Below, piece after piece: positions 18,991 through 27,220 of a DNA stretch of 64,000 nucleotides. Every line of letters begins with the position of its first letter. Within the stretch, counting starts at the first letter, position 1. The notes beneath the pieces are model-generated. The model worked only from the letters and a program-made list of their open reading frames with translations. It was not told the DNA's origin and did no database searches. The translations under genes were made by a program, and so were the position numbers. Where the stretch lies: positions 248,001-312,000 of the forward strand of contig NZ_BMNR01000005.1 in assembly GCF_014646655.1 (NCBI RefSeq), given 5' to 3'. The DNA is from Yeosuana aromativorans. GTDB lineage: Bacteria > Bacteroidota > Bacteroidia > Flavobacteriales > Flavobacteriaceae.

Positions 18991-19371
18991 ATGCAAACGA
19001 AAGTTTTATATTTAAGTGACCTGAAATTCAATTTAGACATCTGGAGAAGCGAATTAAAATTTCATTCCAACGAGATGGATTTATTTGAAGAAAAACTGGA
19101 GCAAATTGCTAAACGCGAATTTTCTCCCGAAGCTACGAGGCATTTGGAAGTTTTCCAAAACAGAATCATGATAGAACGAGATGCTATTTCTAAATTACTG
19201 CACCGCATTAGAAAGAAAAAAGAAGCGCTTGAGCATCCTGATTTTTTGGAACAATTAAATGGACGGTTACAAAACAATCAACATTCGTTGCGTGATGATA
19301 TGCAGACCTATATTAAATTGCATTACGAACTTAAAGAAGCCATGATGGATTTTTTCCTGGAATATTTATAA
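18991..19371 (+). CDS. Helical coiled-coil protein cotranscribed with the EF-G-like gene
   Basis: 126 residues, almost wholly charged amphipathic helix (MDLFEEKLEQIAKREF, RIRKKKEALEHPDFLEQL, MQTYIKLHYELKEAMMDFF). There is no signal peptide or membrane segment. It starts 12 bases after the EF-G-like stop and shares its terminator, so it is probably a functional partner of that GTPase. I do not recognise the family. Confidence 0.75.
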   Translation: MQTKVLYLSDLKFNLDIWRSELKFHSNEMDLFEEKLEQIAKREFSPEATRHLEVFQNRIMIERDAISKLLHRIRKKKEALEHPDFLEQLNGRLQNNQHSLRDDMQTYIKLHYELKEAMMDFFLEYL

Positions 19372-19398
19372 CTAACAACTAAACTATATTTTACATTG

Positions 19399-19436
19399 CA
19401 AAGCCATGGACGTATATATGTTTGTGGCTTTTTTTA
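19399..19436 (+). terminator. Terminator of the EF-G-like operon
   Basis: AAAGCCA (19,400-19,406) pairs with TGGCTTT (19,425-19,431), followed by a T-run to about 19,435. It lies about 28 bases after the stop at 19,371. Confidence 0.75.
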
Positions 19437-19468
19437 TTGGAATAAGACAATTGTGGAGTTGGGGCTTG

Positions 19469-19500
<32 letters not shown>

Positions 19501-19519
19501 TACAAATGTATACTTGAGT

Positions 19520-19610
19520 AAAAAGGCGAATACTTCAGTATTTGATATAATATCAGATATAACTTCGTGTGAGCGAATTATATCGACAGATATTATGTCA
19601 CAGCCTTTTT
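19520..19610. other. 91-base folded element, predicted three-way junction
   Basis: Nested arms are visible. The closing stem is AAAAAGGC (19,520-19,527) with GCCTTTTT (19,603-19,610). A short hairpin AATAC-TTCA-GTATT lies at 19,529-19,542. A long hairpin has GATATAATATC (19,544-19,554) against GATATTATGTC (19,589-19,599), AGATATAA against TTATATC, and TTCG against CGAA. It is a small structured RNA or a palindromic mobile or repeat element. The rest of 19,437-19,679 has no convincing gene. Confidence 0.55.
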
Positions 19611-19679
19611 ATGTATTCTATAAATATACTCGCTGAAAGAAGAATGCTCATTAACATTAGTTAGTATATCTACTGTTTA

Positions 19680-20459
19680 TTACAACACAATACTATTATC
19701 TAACCAACGCTGTAAAAGGTTATTGTTATGAGAAATAGCTACAAGATAAAATTTAGTAAAACGCTTAAAAACTTGTGATTCTTTGAGAGTTTCCATACAA
19801 ACCGACACAGGAGAAAGATAGTTGGAATGGATTAAAAATAGTTCCCCTTCGCGTTTTAAAAGATAGCCCACATGCCCTTGGTCAAAACCTATAAAATAGA
19901 GTCCCTCTTTCGTTAAGCTATCAATCTCTTCAAAAGCTTTTTCGGGTGTATCCTGAACAATCTTATTAATTACAGTGCCGCAACTAATCATTTTAGCTTC
20001 ATCAATAGGCGATTTTTGAGCCAATGTATAGCGGTTGAGATTTATTCCCATATCCCGCAAAGTGGTTGATATAAAATAACCACATGCAATTTCACCATGG
20101 TTAGGTATCGCCGTATGTCCATTAAAACTCCAAGGAGTACCGTACCAATGAGGTATAATCTTATCTACTAATTGATTGGTAAAAGCTCTTTCAACGTTAT
20201 TAAAACTTATAGTGCCCAACCTAAGGCCTTCTTTTAAACGCAAACGAAGTTTACCAGAATCTACTTTAGTGCCCGCATAAGAACTAGCAATACTATCAAG
20301 ATCTGTTTTAAATTCAAAAGGCATTGCTTCCTTTAAATTCATGGTTTTAGCTATAAACATGGACTTTTCAGTAACATGGGCATAAGCTACTACCTTGTCT
20401 ATTTTAGGGATGGTTTTGCTTAAAAATCCTAAAGAAAATAGTAGTGAATAAAATAACAT
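19680..20459 (-). CDS. Exported NlpC/P60-like (papain-fold) protein, putative
   Basis: 259 residues. A hydrophobic start (LFYSLLFSLGFL) suggests export. The central part reads HWYGTPWSFNGHT ... IACGYFISTTLRDMGINL near residues 104-140, then GFDQGHVGYLLKREGELFLIHSN near 192-215. This Cys-helix then GHVGYLL...IHSN layout resembles NlpC/P60 cysteine peptidases, with a candidate Cys in ACGYF and His in QGHVG. Such enzymes usually cut peptidoglycan stems. Similarity is by pattern only. It is followed upstream by another exported gene on the same strand, which may form a pair. Confidence 0.55.
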   Translation of the reverse strand: MLFYSLLFSLGFLSKTIPKIDKVVAYAHVTEKSMFIAKTMNLKEAMPFEFKTDLDSIASSYAGTKVDSGKLRLRLKEGLRLGTISFNNVERAFTNQLVDKIIPHWYGTPWSFNGHTAIPNHGEIACGYFISTTLRDMGINLNRYTLAQKSPIDEAKMISCGTVINKIVQDTPEKAFEEIDSLTKEGLYFIGFDQGHVGYLLKREGELFLIHSNYLSPVSVCMETLKESQVFKRFTKFYLVAISHNNNLLQRWLDNSIVL

Positions 20460-20565
20460 GCAGGTCTTTTTATATGTTTAGTTACCAAAATACCTGTCAT
20501 AACGTATTAAATAAGAAGTAATTATATTAAAACTGTTAAATTTTTATTTTCTGGGCGATTTGTTT

Positions 20566-21498
20566 TTAGATATTAAGATTTACCGCCCACCAAACTTCAT
20601 AATTTTTGGGTATTAAAGGATTGCTGCTTTGAAAACCTTGATCAGCAATTTTAAGTCCTATAATTTCATTTTTTTCATTGCACACATAGCTTATAAAAAT
20701 AAACGAATGTCCATACGAATCAAGTTTTTCAACATTTACACCCCGGACTACTTTTTCATAGTCTTCTTTATGCCGCCAAACTTGCATGAGTGCTCCGGGT
20801 CTTAATTGACCACTCCAAATTCCTAATGAATCAACTAAAGTGCCCATACCGGCATAGGCAATAGCACCGGCGTTGCCTTTGCCCCTATATTTTTCAGGGA
20901 GACTTCGCCATCCTTGGTTTGTGTCTGAAGCGGAATCATAAAGTATGTTATACGCTTGTTTAGCAGTATAGAATTGTGTGGCCATGCTATCCGGTAGGTC
21001 TTGATAGAGCAAATGACCGTGAACATCTTCATAAGCTTGTTCAAAACGTCCTTTACTTACATCTAGACAATGACCACTGGGCTTCTTGTTTTCGCTGCAT
21101 AGATAATTTTCTACTATCTTATCAGCCACTGGAGTATTAATGTCTAAAATATCCGAATTTGTAAATTTTTCAAGTAAAGTAGACTGTGATACAATATCGT
21201 TTTTTTTTGTGCTAGTAACCATTTGTGTCAATGAATCTTTGGAATTGGATGGTGGGAATGCTAGCTCTAGCTTTTGGCTAATATAGTCATGATTATCTAA
21301 ATCATAATCTTGTGCAGAAGATGCTGTATTGCCATTACTAGTATGCACTTGTACGGCATGTTGATCCAAACCCAAAAGGTTTATTTTCTGCATTTTTTTT
21401 GTCGAAGAACAACCTAATATTATAAGCACTATAAGCACTTTAAAAATGGAGAATGTAATAGGTTTCGTTAGGGATATTTTTATTGGGATGCGACGCAT
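20566..21498 (-). CDS. Lipoprotein with a CHAP-like C-terminal half, putative
   Basis: 310 residues. The N-terminus has a signal with lipobox LIILGCSS (Cys near residue 30), so it should be a lipoprotein. The middle is Ser/Asp/Lys-rich. The C-terminal half shows GKGNAGAIAYAGMGTLVD, LRPGALMQVWR and SYGHSFIFISYVCNEKNEI, recalling the CHAP/NlpC pattern of helix, PGD..W strand and GH strand. The position where a catalytic Cys would be expected appears to be Ala, so it may be inactive or serve as a binding partner. The next gene downstream (106 bases) is the Cys-containing protein at 19,680-20,459. Confidence 0.5.
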   Translation of the reverse strand: MRRIPIKISLTKPITFSIFKVLIVLIILGCSSTKKMQKINLLGLDQHAVQVHTSNGNTASSAQDYDLDNHDYISQKLELAFPPSNSKDSLTQMVTSTKKNDIVSQSTLLEKFTNSDILDINTPVADKIVENYLCSENKKPSGHCLDVSKGRFEQAYEDVHGHLLYQDLPDSMATQFYTAKQAYNILYDSASDTNQGWRSLPEKYRGKGNAGAIAYAGMGTLVDSLGIWSGQLRPGALMQVWRHKEDYEKVVRGVNVEKLDSYGHSFIFISYVCNEKNEIIGLKIADQGFQSSNPLIPKNYEVWWAVNLNI

Positions 21499-21822
21499 TT
21501 CTCAAACTTTTATTCACGTTTTTTGATTGCCTTAGCCTAGATCTAGTAGAACTAGAGCACTGTATAATTCCTCCTAACTAAGGCAATTACTATCAGTAAA
21601 TCAAAGCTAGTTGATCTTATAACAAAAAGAAATGATGCTTATCAGTCTAAATGGAAAGCAATTTTAAAATTATAACTATGAAAAGTATTGATTGAAAATA
21701 AATCATTCCACATATATTATTCTTACCTCCTATGCCTTCAGCTATACTCAGTACAAGCTTGTTGTATAAAAAAGGGAATGCTTGATTCCGCTCCTATTTA
21801 AGAAAAACTAAAAAATGAATGT
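21499..21822. other. Gene-free stretch with inverted repeat and possible gene remnant
   Basis: 324 bases between two minus-strand genes. A perfect 10-base inverted repeat, ATTGCCTTAG (21,526-21,535) and CTAAGGCAAT (21,578-21,587), with palindrome CTAGATCTAG (21,537-21,546) inside, lies upstream of the lipoprotein gene. On the plus strand an open stretch of 35 codons (21,571-21,675) without ATG reads like protein (ISKSKLVDLITKRNDAYQS) and could be a decayed gene. Nothing else stands out. Confidence 0.4.
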
Positions 21823-23118
21823 TTAAAATGTAGAAGCCACATCTGTACTATGGTCTGTAGTCGTTTTTAAATGGTTATCGTTAAAAACCTCTTTGATAAT
21901 TTTATACAAATCCGGGATAACGGTTTGCGCCAGTCTGCAATTGTTGTTCATCAGTACGCAGATCCCTAAATCGTCTTCAGAAATGACTGCAATTTCATTG
22001 CGGTAATTGTTCACACTGCCGCCGTGATGAATCATGGTTTTTTCTTCACCGTTATCCATAAATTTATGGATTCTCCATCCAAAGCCATAGTATGAACGTT
22101 CATGGCCTGGCCAACGTTGGTAATATTTGCTATGGCCCTTGATTTCAATAAATGGGGTAAATGCTTCCTGCAAGGCATTCTTATCCATAATTTCTGGATG
22201 ATGCCCTAACAACAACTCCATCCATTTTGCCATATCACCGGCACTGGCATTGATACCGCCTGCCGCAACGGCGTTATAGTAATGATGATTGAGTTTTAAT
22301 GGCGTCCAACCATAACGCCTTTTGGAATGTGGCATGGCCACATTGTCTTGCTGTGCCAAGGTTTTGTAATCCGTGCATGTGTGATCCATGTGCAATGGCT
22401 TAAAAAGTTTGGTTTGCAGTAAAGTTCTGAAATCTTGACCAGTGGCGTCATGCATCATTACACTAGACAATGCAAACATGGCATTTTGATAACTATATAC
22501 CGATCCAGGCTCACTTATGGGCTTTATTGATTTAAAACGACTGGCTATATCTGTTAATGACAATCCGGCCTCAACAAGATTGGTATAACTATGATACGGT
22601 GCGCCGGACGTTTGTGATAAAATAGTGGCCAGTGTGACATGCTTAGTATTGGTACTGTCTCCCAACTGAAAATTCGGGATATAGTCACTTACTTTGTCTG
22701 TCCAATCCAGTTTTCCATCACATTTTAAATCGGCAGCCAAAACACCAGTAAACCCTTTTGACAGTGATCCTAACCGAAATACGGTCTCACCATCAACGGC
22801 ATCCTTGTATTTAACATTTCGTTTGCCGTATCCATCAGAAATAATTATGGAATCCCCTTTCACAATGCTCACCCCTGCCCCTACTATATCACCAGATGCA
22901 ATGGCCTTTTTGAAATACTTAGAAAGCGCCTCCTTTACCGCTTGTTTACGCCATTGGTATAATGCAATTGCTTTTTGGTCAACTACCGGTTTATCCAAAT
23001 CATCAGATGGACTGGCCTTGCTTGTAACAGGACTGGAAATAGGCATTATACTTGAGGTTAGTATAAAAAGCGTAAAAATGGCGAATAACGGTATTCCTAT
23101 TAGTTTGAATCCCTTCAT
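21823..23118 (-). CDS. Serine hydrolase, class C beta-lactamase / EstB-like family
   Basis: About 431 residues, exported (KGFKLIGIPLFAIFTLFILTSS at the start). The nucleophile motif SxxK is GSLSKGFTG, the second motif is YSYQN (YxN type), and the third is HHGGSVNNYRNE, i.e. HGG rather than the KTG of true beta-lactamases. That set is typical of penicillin-binding-protein-like esterases and D-aminopeptidases. I start at ATG 23,118. A GTG at 23,154 would add 12 residues ahead of the signal peptide. No antibiotic role can be inferred. Confidence 0.85.
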   Translation of the reverse strand: MKGFKLIGIPLFAIFTLFILTSSIMPISSPVTSKASPSDDLDKPVVDQKAIALYQWRKQAVKEALSKYFKKAIASGDIVGAGVSIVKGDSIIISDGYGKRNVKYKDAVDGETVFRLGSLSKGFTGVLAADLKCDGKLDWTDKVSDYIPNFQLGDSTNTKHVTLATILSQTSGAPYHSYTNLVEAGLSLTDIASRFKSIKPISEPGSVYSYQNAMFALSSVMMHDATGQDFRTLLQTKLFKPLHMDHTCTDYKTLAQQDNVAMPHSKRRYGWTPLKLNHHYYNAVAAGGINASAGDMAKWMELLLGHHPEIMDKNALQEAFTPFIEIKGHSKYYQRWPGHERSYYGFGWRIHKFMDNGEEKTMIHHGGSVNNYRNEIAVISEDDLGICVLMNNNCRLAQTVIPDLYKIIKEVFNDNHLKTTTDHSTDVASTF

Positions 23119-23258
23119 AAGTAAAAAAAAGTTAGGTTTTGGATGCAAAGCCACGAATATAGGATAAAATACTTAAAAATCCGATAAAATACATATAAAT
23201 TTTTAAATTATAACTTCCTTTAAAACAATACTTGGTTAATAAAATCAATATTTATCAT

Positions 23259-23296
23259 AAAAAAACCAGCACGTAAACTGAATTACGTGCTGGTTT
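23259..23296 (-). terminator. Terminator of the alcohol dehydrogenase operon
   Basis: AAACCAGCACGTAA (23,263-23,276) and TTACGTGCTGGTTT (23,283-23,296) form a perfect 14-base stem. On the minus strand it is followed by a T-run, 25 bases after the dehydrogenase stop. Confidence 0.92.
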
Positions 23297-23321
23297 ATTG
23301 ACTACCTACTACTAGAACAAA

Positions 23322-24380
23322 CTAGTTTTTAAGCGATTGCATATCAATCACAAAACGGTATTTTACATCATTGCTTGTTACGCGTTCATAAGCCGAGTTA
23401 ATGTCTTGCATATTAATCAATTCTATATCACTGGTGATATTATGTTTTCCACAAAAATCAAGCATCTCTTGGGTCTCTTTTATGCCACCAATTAATGATC
23501 CGGCAATACGTTTACGTCCCATAATAATACTGCCTCCATGAAATGGTTTTAAGGGTTCAACAGCACCAACCAATACCATGGTCGCATCAATTTTTAGTAA
23601 TGCTAAGTAGGGATCCATGTCATGACCAACAGGAATGGTATTCAGTAAAAAATCAAAACTACCTTGATGTTTTTTCATGCCCTCTTGGTTTTTGGAAATC
23701 AATACATCATGGGCACCTAATTTTTTTGCGTCTTCACCTTTTTCTGGTGATGTGGTAATCATAACTACATGGGCTCCCAATGCATTCGCGAATTTGACTC
23801 CCATATGTCCTAAGCCACCCAAGCCAATAACACCAACTTTATCCCCTTTTTTTACCTTCCAGTGACTTAATGGCGACCACGTAGTAATACCAGCACACAA
23901 TAAAGGCGCAGTAGCTGCTTCATCTAAATTCTCTGGCACACGCAAGACAAATTGTTTGTCAACGACTACCGAGGTAGAATAACCACCATAGGTTTGAGTA
24001 CCCGGAATGTGTTTATTTGGACTATTGTAAGTGAACGTAGCTCCATTTTCGCAAAATTGCTCTAAATCTTGTTGACAAGCAGAACATGTATGACATGAAT
24101 CTACCATACAGCCCACACCTACTAAATCACCTACTTTGAAGTTACTTACGCCATTTCCTACTTCTACTACCCGACCAATAATTTCATGGCCTGGTACCAC
24201 TGGGTATTTAGAGCCTTTCCAATCATTTCTTACGGTATGAATATCACTATGGCATACACCACAGTATGTGATATCAATTTTTACATCATCTTGACCTACT
24301 TGTCTGCGTTCTATATTCAAAGGTTTTAAATCTTCAGTTGAAGCTGTTGCTCCGTAGGCTTTTATTGTTATTGTTGACAT
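23322..24380 (-). CDS. Zinc-dependent NAD(P) alcohol/aldehyde dehydrogenase, YahK/CAD type
   Basis: 352 residues, medium-chain dehydrogenase. Catalytic zinc motifs are YCGVCHSDIH near residue 37 and GHEIIGRVVEVG near 64. Structural zinc cysteines are in SCHTCSACQQDLEQFC near 94-109. The Rossmann loop is GLGGLGHMGVKFA near 177. This pattern is that of cinnamyl-alcohol-type reductases that detoxify aldehydes. It is the last gene of a run with OsmC and old yellow enzyme, five bases after OsmC. Confidence 0.93.
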   Translation of the reverse strand: MSTITIKAYGATASTEDLKPLNIERRQVGQDDVKIDITYCGVCHSDIHTVRNDWKGSKYPVVPGHEIIGRVVEVGNGVSNFKVGDLVGVGCMVDSCHTCSACQQDLEQFCENGATFTYNSPNKHIPGTQTYGGYSTSVVVDKQFVLRVPENLDEAATAPLLCAGITTWSPLSHWKVKKGDKVGVIGLGGLGHMGVKFANALGAHVVMITTSPEKGEDAKKLGAHDVLISKNQEGMKKHQGSFDFLLNTIPVGHDMDPYLALLKIDATMVLVGAVEPLKPFHGGSIIMGRKRIAGSLIGGIKETQEMLDFCGKHNITSDIELINMQDINSAYERVTSNDVKYRFVIDMQSLKN

Positions 24381-24385
24381 ATTAT

Positions 24386-24811
24386 TTATGCGTTTTTTAA
24401 GGTTACTTTTAATTCTATTTCTGTATCCAATAATTTAGATATTGGACAGACTTCTTTAGCTTTATGTGCTATTTGCTGAAATTGTTCAGCATCAATTCCT
24501 GGAACATCACCCTCTAAGTTTAAACTAACTTTAGTGATGGATCCATCTTCAAACAGAACCGTTGCATCAACATCTAAGGTGGTTGCCGTATAGTTATCTT
24601 CATTTAATAAGAAACTTAATTGCATGGCAAAACAGCCTGTATGCGCAGCACCAATTAATTCTTCTGGGTTGGTTCCTTTGTTGCCATCTTCAAACCGTGT
24701 ATGAAACGAATATGGCGTATTTTCAAGAACATTACTTCCTGTAGTTAAACTTCCTTTTCCGTCTTTGCCACTACCTTTCCAAACAGCACTTGCTTTTCTT
24801 GTAAATTTCAT
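24386..24811 (-). CDS. OsmC-family peroxide reductase
   Basis: 141 residues resembling OsmC itself. KASAVWKGSGKDGKGSLTTGS at the start and NPEELIGAAHTGCFAMQLSF carry the first redox Cys. KEVCPISKLL near residue 122 carries the second. OsmC reduces organic hydroperoxides using thiols. It lies between the reductase and dehydrogenase genes with short gaps, fitting one stress operon. A second OsmC-type gene is at 41,167. Confidence 0.92.
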   Translation of the reverse strand: MKFTRKASAVWKGSGKDGKGSLTTGSNVLENTPYSFHTRFEDGNKGTNPEELIGAAHTGCFAMQLSFLLNEDNYTATTLDVDATVLFEDGSITKVSLNLEGDVPGIDAEQFQQIAHKAKEVCPISKLLDTEIELKVTLKNA

Positions 24812-24829
24812 ATTATTGTATGTTTTTAG

Positions 24830-25936
24830 TTAAACAGTTTCTTTTTTAGTTGCCTTGGGATAGTCTGTGTAGCCTTTTGGTCCTGGGGTGTAAAAGGTAT
24901 CTTTATCCCAGTCAGCTAAGTCAATATTTTGTTCAAAACGCTCCACTAAGTCGGGATTGGAAATAAATGGTTTTCCAAAGGATACTAAATCAGCAAGACC
25001 GTCTTCAATAATTTTATTTCCTGTTTCCTGATTAAATTCTGAATTGATCATTAAAGTACCTTTATATAACGGCCTAAAATGTTTAGCAATATCTGTAACC
25101 GCATACGGAATATCTGATACATCGGTAAATGGTTCTGAAAGATGAACGTAAGCCAAGTTATGATCATTCAATTTTTTGATGATATATTCAAACGTTGGAA
25201 TGGTATCTTCATCCATGGTCATTCCAAATACTCCGTTTAAGGATGGATTGAAACGAGCTCCAATTTTTTCCTGTGGAATAACTTCCTTAATGGCGTCCAG
25301 AACTTCAAAAAAGAAACGCGCTCTGTTTTCAATGCTTCCGCCATATTCATCAGTTCTTTTATTAGAGGTTCCGTTGAAAAATTGATGAAATAAATAGCCA
25401 TTCGACGAATGTATTTCCACACCATCAAACCCTGCTTTTACGGCATTTGCTGCTGCCTGTTTGAAATCATTAACCGTGGTTTTAATGTCTTCAAGAGTCA
25501 TTTCCTTTGGTGTGACGGTATCTTTAAATCCTTCAGGTGTGTAGGATTGTGCATTGGGGTTGATGGCCGAAGCCGACAACGGTAATTCACCATTATGAAA
25601 ATACGGATGTGACATACGTCCTACGTGCCATAATTGGATAAAAATAGTTCCACCCTGGTCGTGTACGCGTTTGGTTACTTTTTTCCAGCCTTCTACTTGG
25701 GCTTCAGTATGAATTCCTGGTGTATTGATATAACCAACTGCTCGTTCAGAAACTTGGGATCCTTCTGTAATAATCAATCCTGCCGAAGCGCGTTGTTCAT
25801 AATACAAACCTTGCAAATCATCTGTTGGTACTTTACCTTCGTTATCAGCACGACTACGTGTCATAGGTGCCATAACGACACGATTTTTGAGGTTTAAATT
25901 TTTATGATAAGGCGTTAATAAGGGTTGTTTGCTCAT
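24830..25936 (-). CDS. Old yellow enzyme / alkene reductase (NemA-like)
   Basis: 368 residues, an FMN TIM-barrel that reduces activated C=C bonds, quinones and nitro compounds with NAD(P)H. Marks are LKNRVVMAPMTRSRADNEGKVP at the start (FMN loop), IFIQLWHVGRMSHP near residue 97, and the family motif VEIHSSNGYLFHQF with RTDEYGGSIENRARF near 190. It is the first structural gene of the ADH-OsmC run. A full promoter with an FNR-like box lies directly upstream. Confidence 0.94.
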   Translation of the reverse strand: MSKQPLLTPYHKNLNLKNRVVMAPMTRSRADNEGKVPTDDLQGLYYEQRASAGLIITEGSQVSERAVGYINTPGIHTEAQVEGWKKVTKRVHDQGGTIFIQLWHVGRMSHPYFHNGELPLSASAINPNAQSYTPEGFKDTVTPKEMTLEDIKTTVNDFKQAAANAVKAGFDGVEIHSSNGYLFHQFFNGTSNKRTDEYGGSIENRARFFFEVLDAIKEVIPQEKIGARFNPSLNGVFGMTMDEDTIPTFEYIIKKLNDHNLAYVHLSEPFTDVSDIPYAVTDIAKHFRPLYKGTLMINSEFNQETGNKIIEDGLADLVSFGKPFISNPDLVERFEQNIDLADWDKDTFYTPGPKGYTDYPKATKKETV

Positions 25937-25982
25937 TATTATTGTATTTTTTACGTTAAAATTTTTTTTAAATCTTCACTTA

Positions 25983-26026
25983 CAAAAATACAATAGCTGA
26001 ACATCAATTCAATTGACATACATCAA
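25983..26026 (-). promoter_or_regulatory. Promoter of the old yellow enzyme operon with an FNR-like box
   Basis: On the minus strand: TTG (26,012-26,010), 19 bases, then TATTTTTG (25,990-25,983), a complete Bacteroidota promoter 47 bases before the ATG. Directly upstream at 26,026-26,013 is TTGATGTATGTCAA, an inverted repeat TTGAT-N4-GTCAA that matches the FNR half-site TTGAT. The upstream Crp/Fnr gene has the matching E--SR recognition helix. A second ATTGATGT lies a little downstream. Confidence 0.7.
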
Positions 26027-26037
26027 TTAAGAAAGTA

Positions 26038-26613
26038 TTAACGTCTTAATTTGGAACGCACCCTGCTTAGGTTTTCGGCAGACACACCCAAGTAATTGGC
26101 TATATCATAATTGGGTATTCTGTCTTCAATACTGGGATACGATTCGCAAAATTCCAGATAGCGTTCCTTTGTATCTTTTTCTAATGACGATAATATACGT
26201 TTCCGTTGAGAAATAAAAGCATTTGTAACAAGCAATCTGAAATAGCGCTCAAAGACCGGAGCCTGTTTGAAAAGCTCTTGCAGGCGGTCATAATTTATAG
26301 ATAATAAAGTTGAATTTTCAATGGTTTCAATATGCAATCGTGAAGGAACTCCGTTGTAGAAGGCATCAAAATCACCAATCCACCAGTTCTCGACAGCAAA
26401 CTGTATGATATGTTTATGTCCTTTTTCATCCAGATAATAGGCTTTTAAACACCCTTTTACAACAAAATACTCATGTTTTACTTGTGTACCGGGTTGTAAT
26501 AAAAATTTACCTTTATCAACTGATATAGAATTTAAAGAGGATAGAAACAATTTCAAATCCTGTTCTGTTGGACTAACGTAATGTTTTAAATGTGTTACGA
26601 TTATTTCATGCAT
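26038..26613 (-). CDS. Crp/Fnr-family transcription regulator
   Basis: 191 residues. The N-terminal cyclic-nucleotide-binding-like beta roll runs to about residue 115 (LLQPGTQVKHEYFVVKGCLKAYY), then a dimer helix, then a C-terminal helix-turn-helix at about 168-191 (YDIANYLGVSAENLSRVRSK). The recognition helix has E--SR (SAENLSR), as in FNR (TVETISR), which reads TTGAT half-sites. There is no cysteine cluster for iron-sulfur oxygen sensing. It lies directly upstream of the old yellow enzyme operon and may control it. Confidence 0.9.
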   Translation of the reverse strand: MHEIIVTHLKHYVSPTEQDLKLFLSSLNSISVDKGKFLLQPGTQVKHEYFVVKGCLKAYYLDEKGHKHIIQFAVENWWIGDFDAFYNGVPSRLHIETIENSTLLSINYDRLQELFKQAPVFERYFRLLVTNAFISQRKRILSSLEKDTKERYLEFCESYPSIEDRIPNYDIANYLGVSAENLSRVRSKLRR

Positions 26614-26667
26614 ACAGCAAATATGGCAAATATTTGTGATACTTAAATCTTATAATCATAGCCTATT

Positions 26668-26721
26668 TAAAAAAAGAGTTTAACAGCTCCTCTCCTATTA
26701 TAAAAAGGAACTTTTAACTCT
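26668..26721 (-). terminator. Terminator after the 100-residue membrane protein gene
   Basis: AGAGTTTAACAGCTCCT pairs imperfectly with AGGAACTTTTAACTCT. On the minus strand seven Ts follow (the A-run at about 26,668-26,675), downstream of the gene ending at 26,753. Confidence 0.65.
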
Positions 26722-26752
26722 ATAAATTAATCTATCATGTTGTTTTGTGAAC

Positions 26753-27055
26753 TTATATGATAAGCAATATCAATAAAATAACTATAATGGCACCAGCCGA
26801 AATGTAAAGTCCATTTCCAGAAGATCTCACTTCTTTTTTTATTTCCCTAACTTCAATACGAAGGTCTTTTTTCTCACTTCGGGTTAATGATGATTTGTCC
26901 ATGTCTTTAATTTCTTCCAAACGATTAAGCATGACTGTGATTTCTGCTGGAATTTCATTTGTTATTGGGGTTGCAGCACTTTCAGAAGCATTAGCTAACG
27001 AAAATGTGCCTAATGATACCATGAGTACCATTAAAAAAAGTCTTGTTGTTTTCAT
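26753..27055 (-). CDS. Small exported protein with C-terminal membrane anchor
   Basis: 100 residues: signal peptide (MKTTRLFLMVLMVSLGTFSLANA), a charged helical middle (VMLNRLEEIKDMDKSSLTRSEKKDLRIEVREIKKEV), and a C-terminal hydrophobic helix (LYISAGAIIVILLILLII). Such short Bacteroidota proteins are common and have no assigned function. It has its own terminator. Confidence 0.7.
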   Translation of the reverse strand: MKTTRLFLMVLMVSLGTFSLANASESAATPITNEIPAEITVMLNRLEEIKDMDKSSLTRSEKKDLRIEVREIKKEVRSSGNGLYISAGAIIVILLILLII

Positions 27056-27220
27056 CTTTTGTATGTTTAATTATGAATTTAAATATCAACCTATTTTGGC
27101 AATAAACCGTTACATATTTCTAATTGAAATTTGTATAATTCACATATAAAAACAACCTAAATCAGACAAATTATATTGCTAAAAACAGTTTCAAACATTA
27201 GTTTAACGCTTGTGAATTGA

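Noticed and set aside
21536-21558. CTAGATCTAGTAGAACTAGAG resembling a cloning-vector polylinker
   Set aside because: The likeness is loose, no other vector sequence is present, and the palindrome is explained by the inverted repeat at this site.
21823-23118. Serine hydrolase as a beta-lactamase resistance gene
   Set aside because: The third motif is HGG, not KTG, and the family is mostly esterases and peptidases, so resistance cannot be claimed.
22694-23167. 157-codon frame antisense to the serine hydrolase
   Set aside because: It mirrors the coding region of a family with clear catalytic motifs and shows no motifs of its own.
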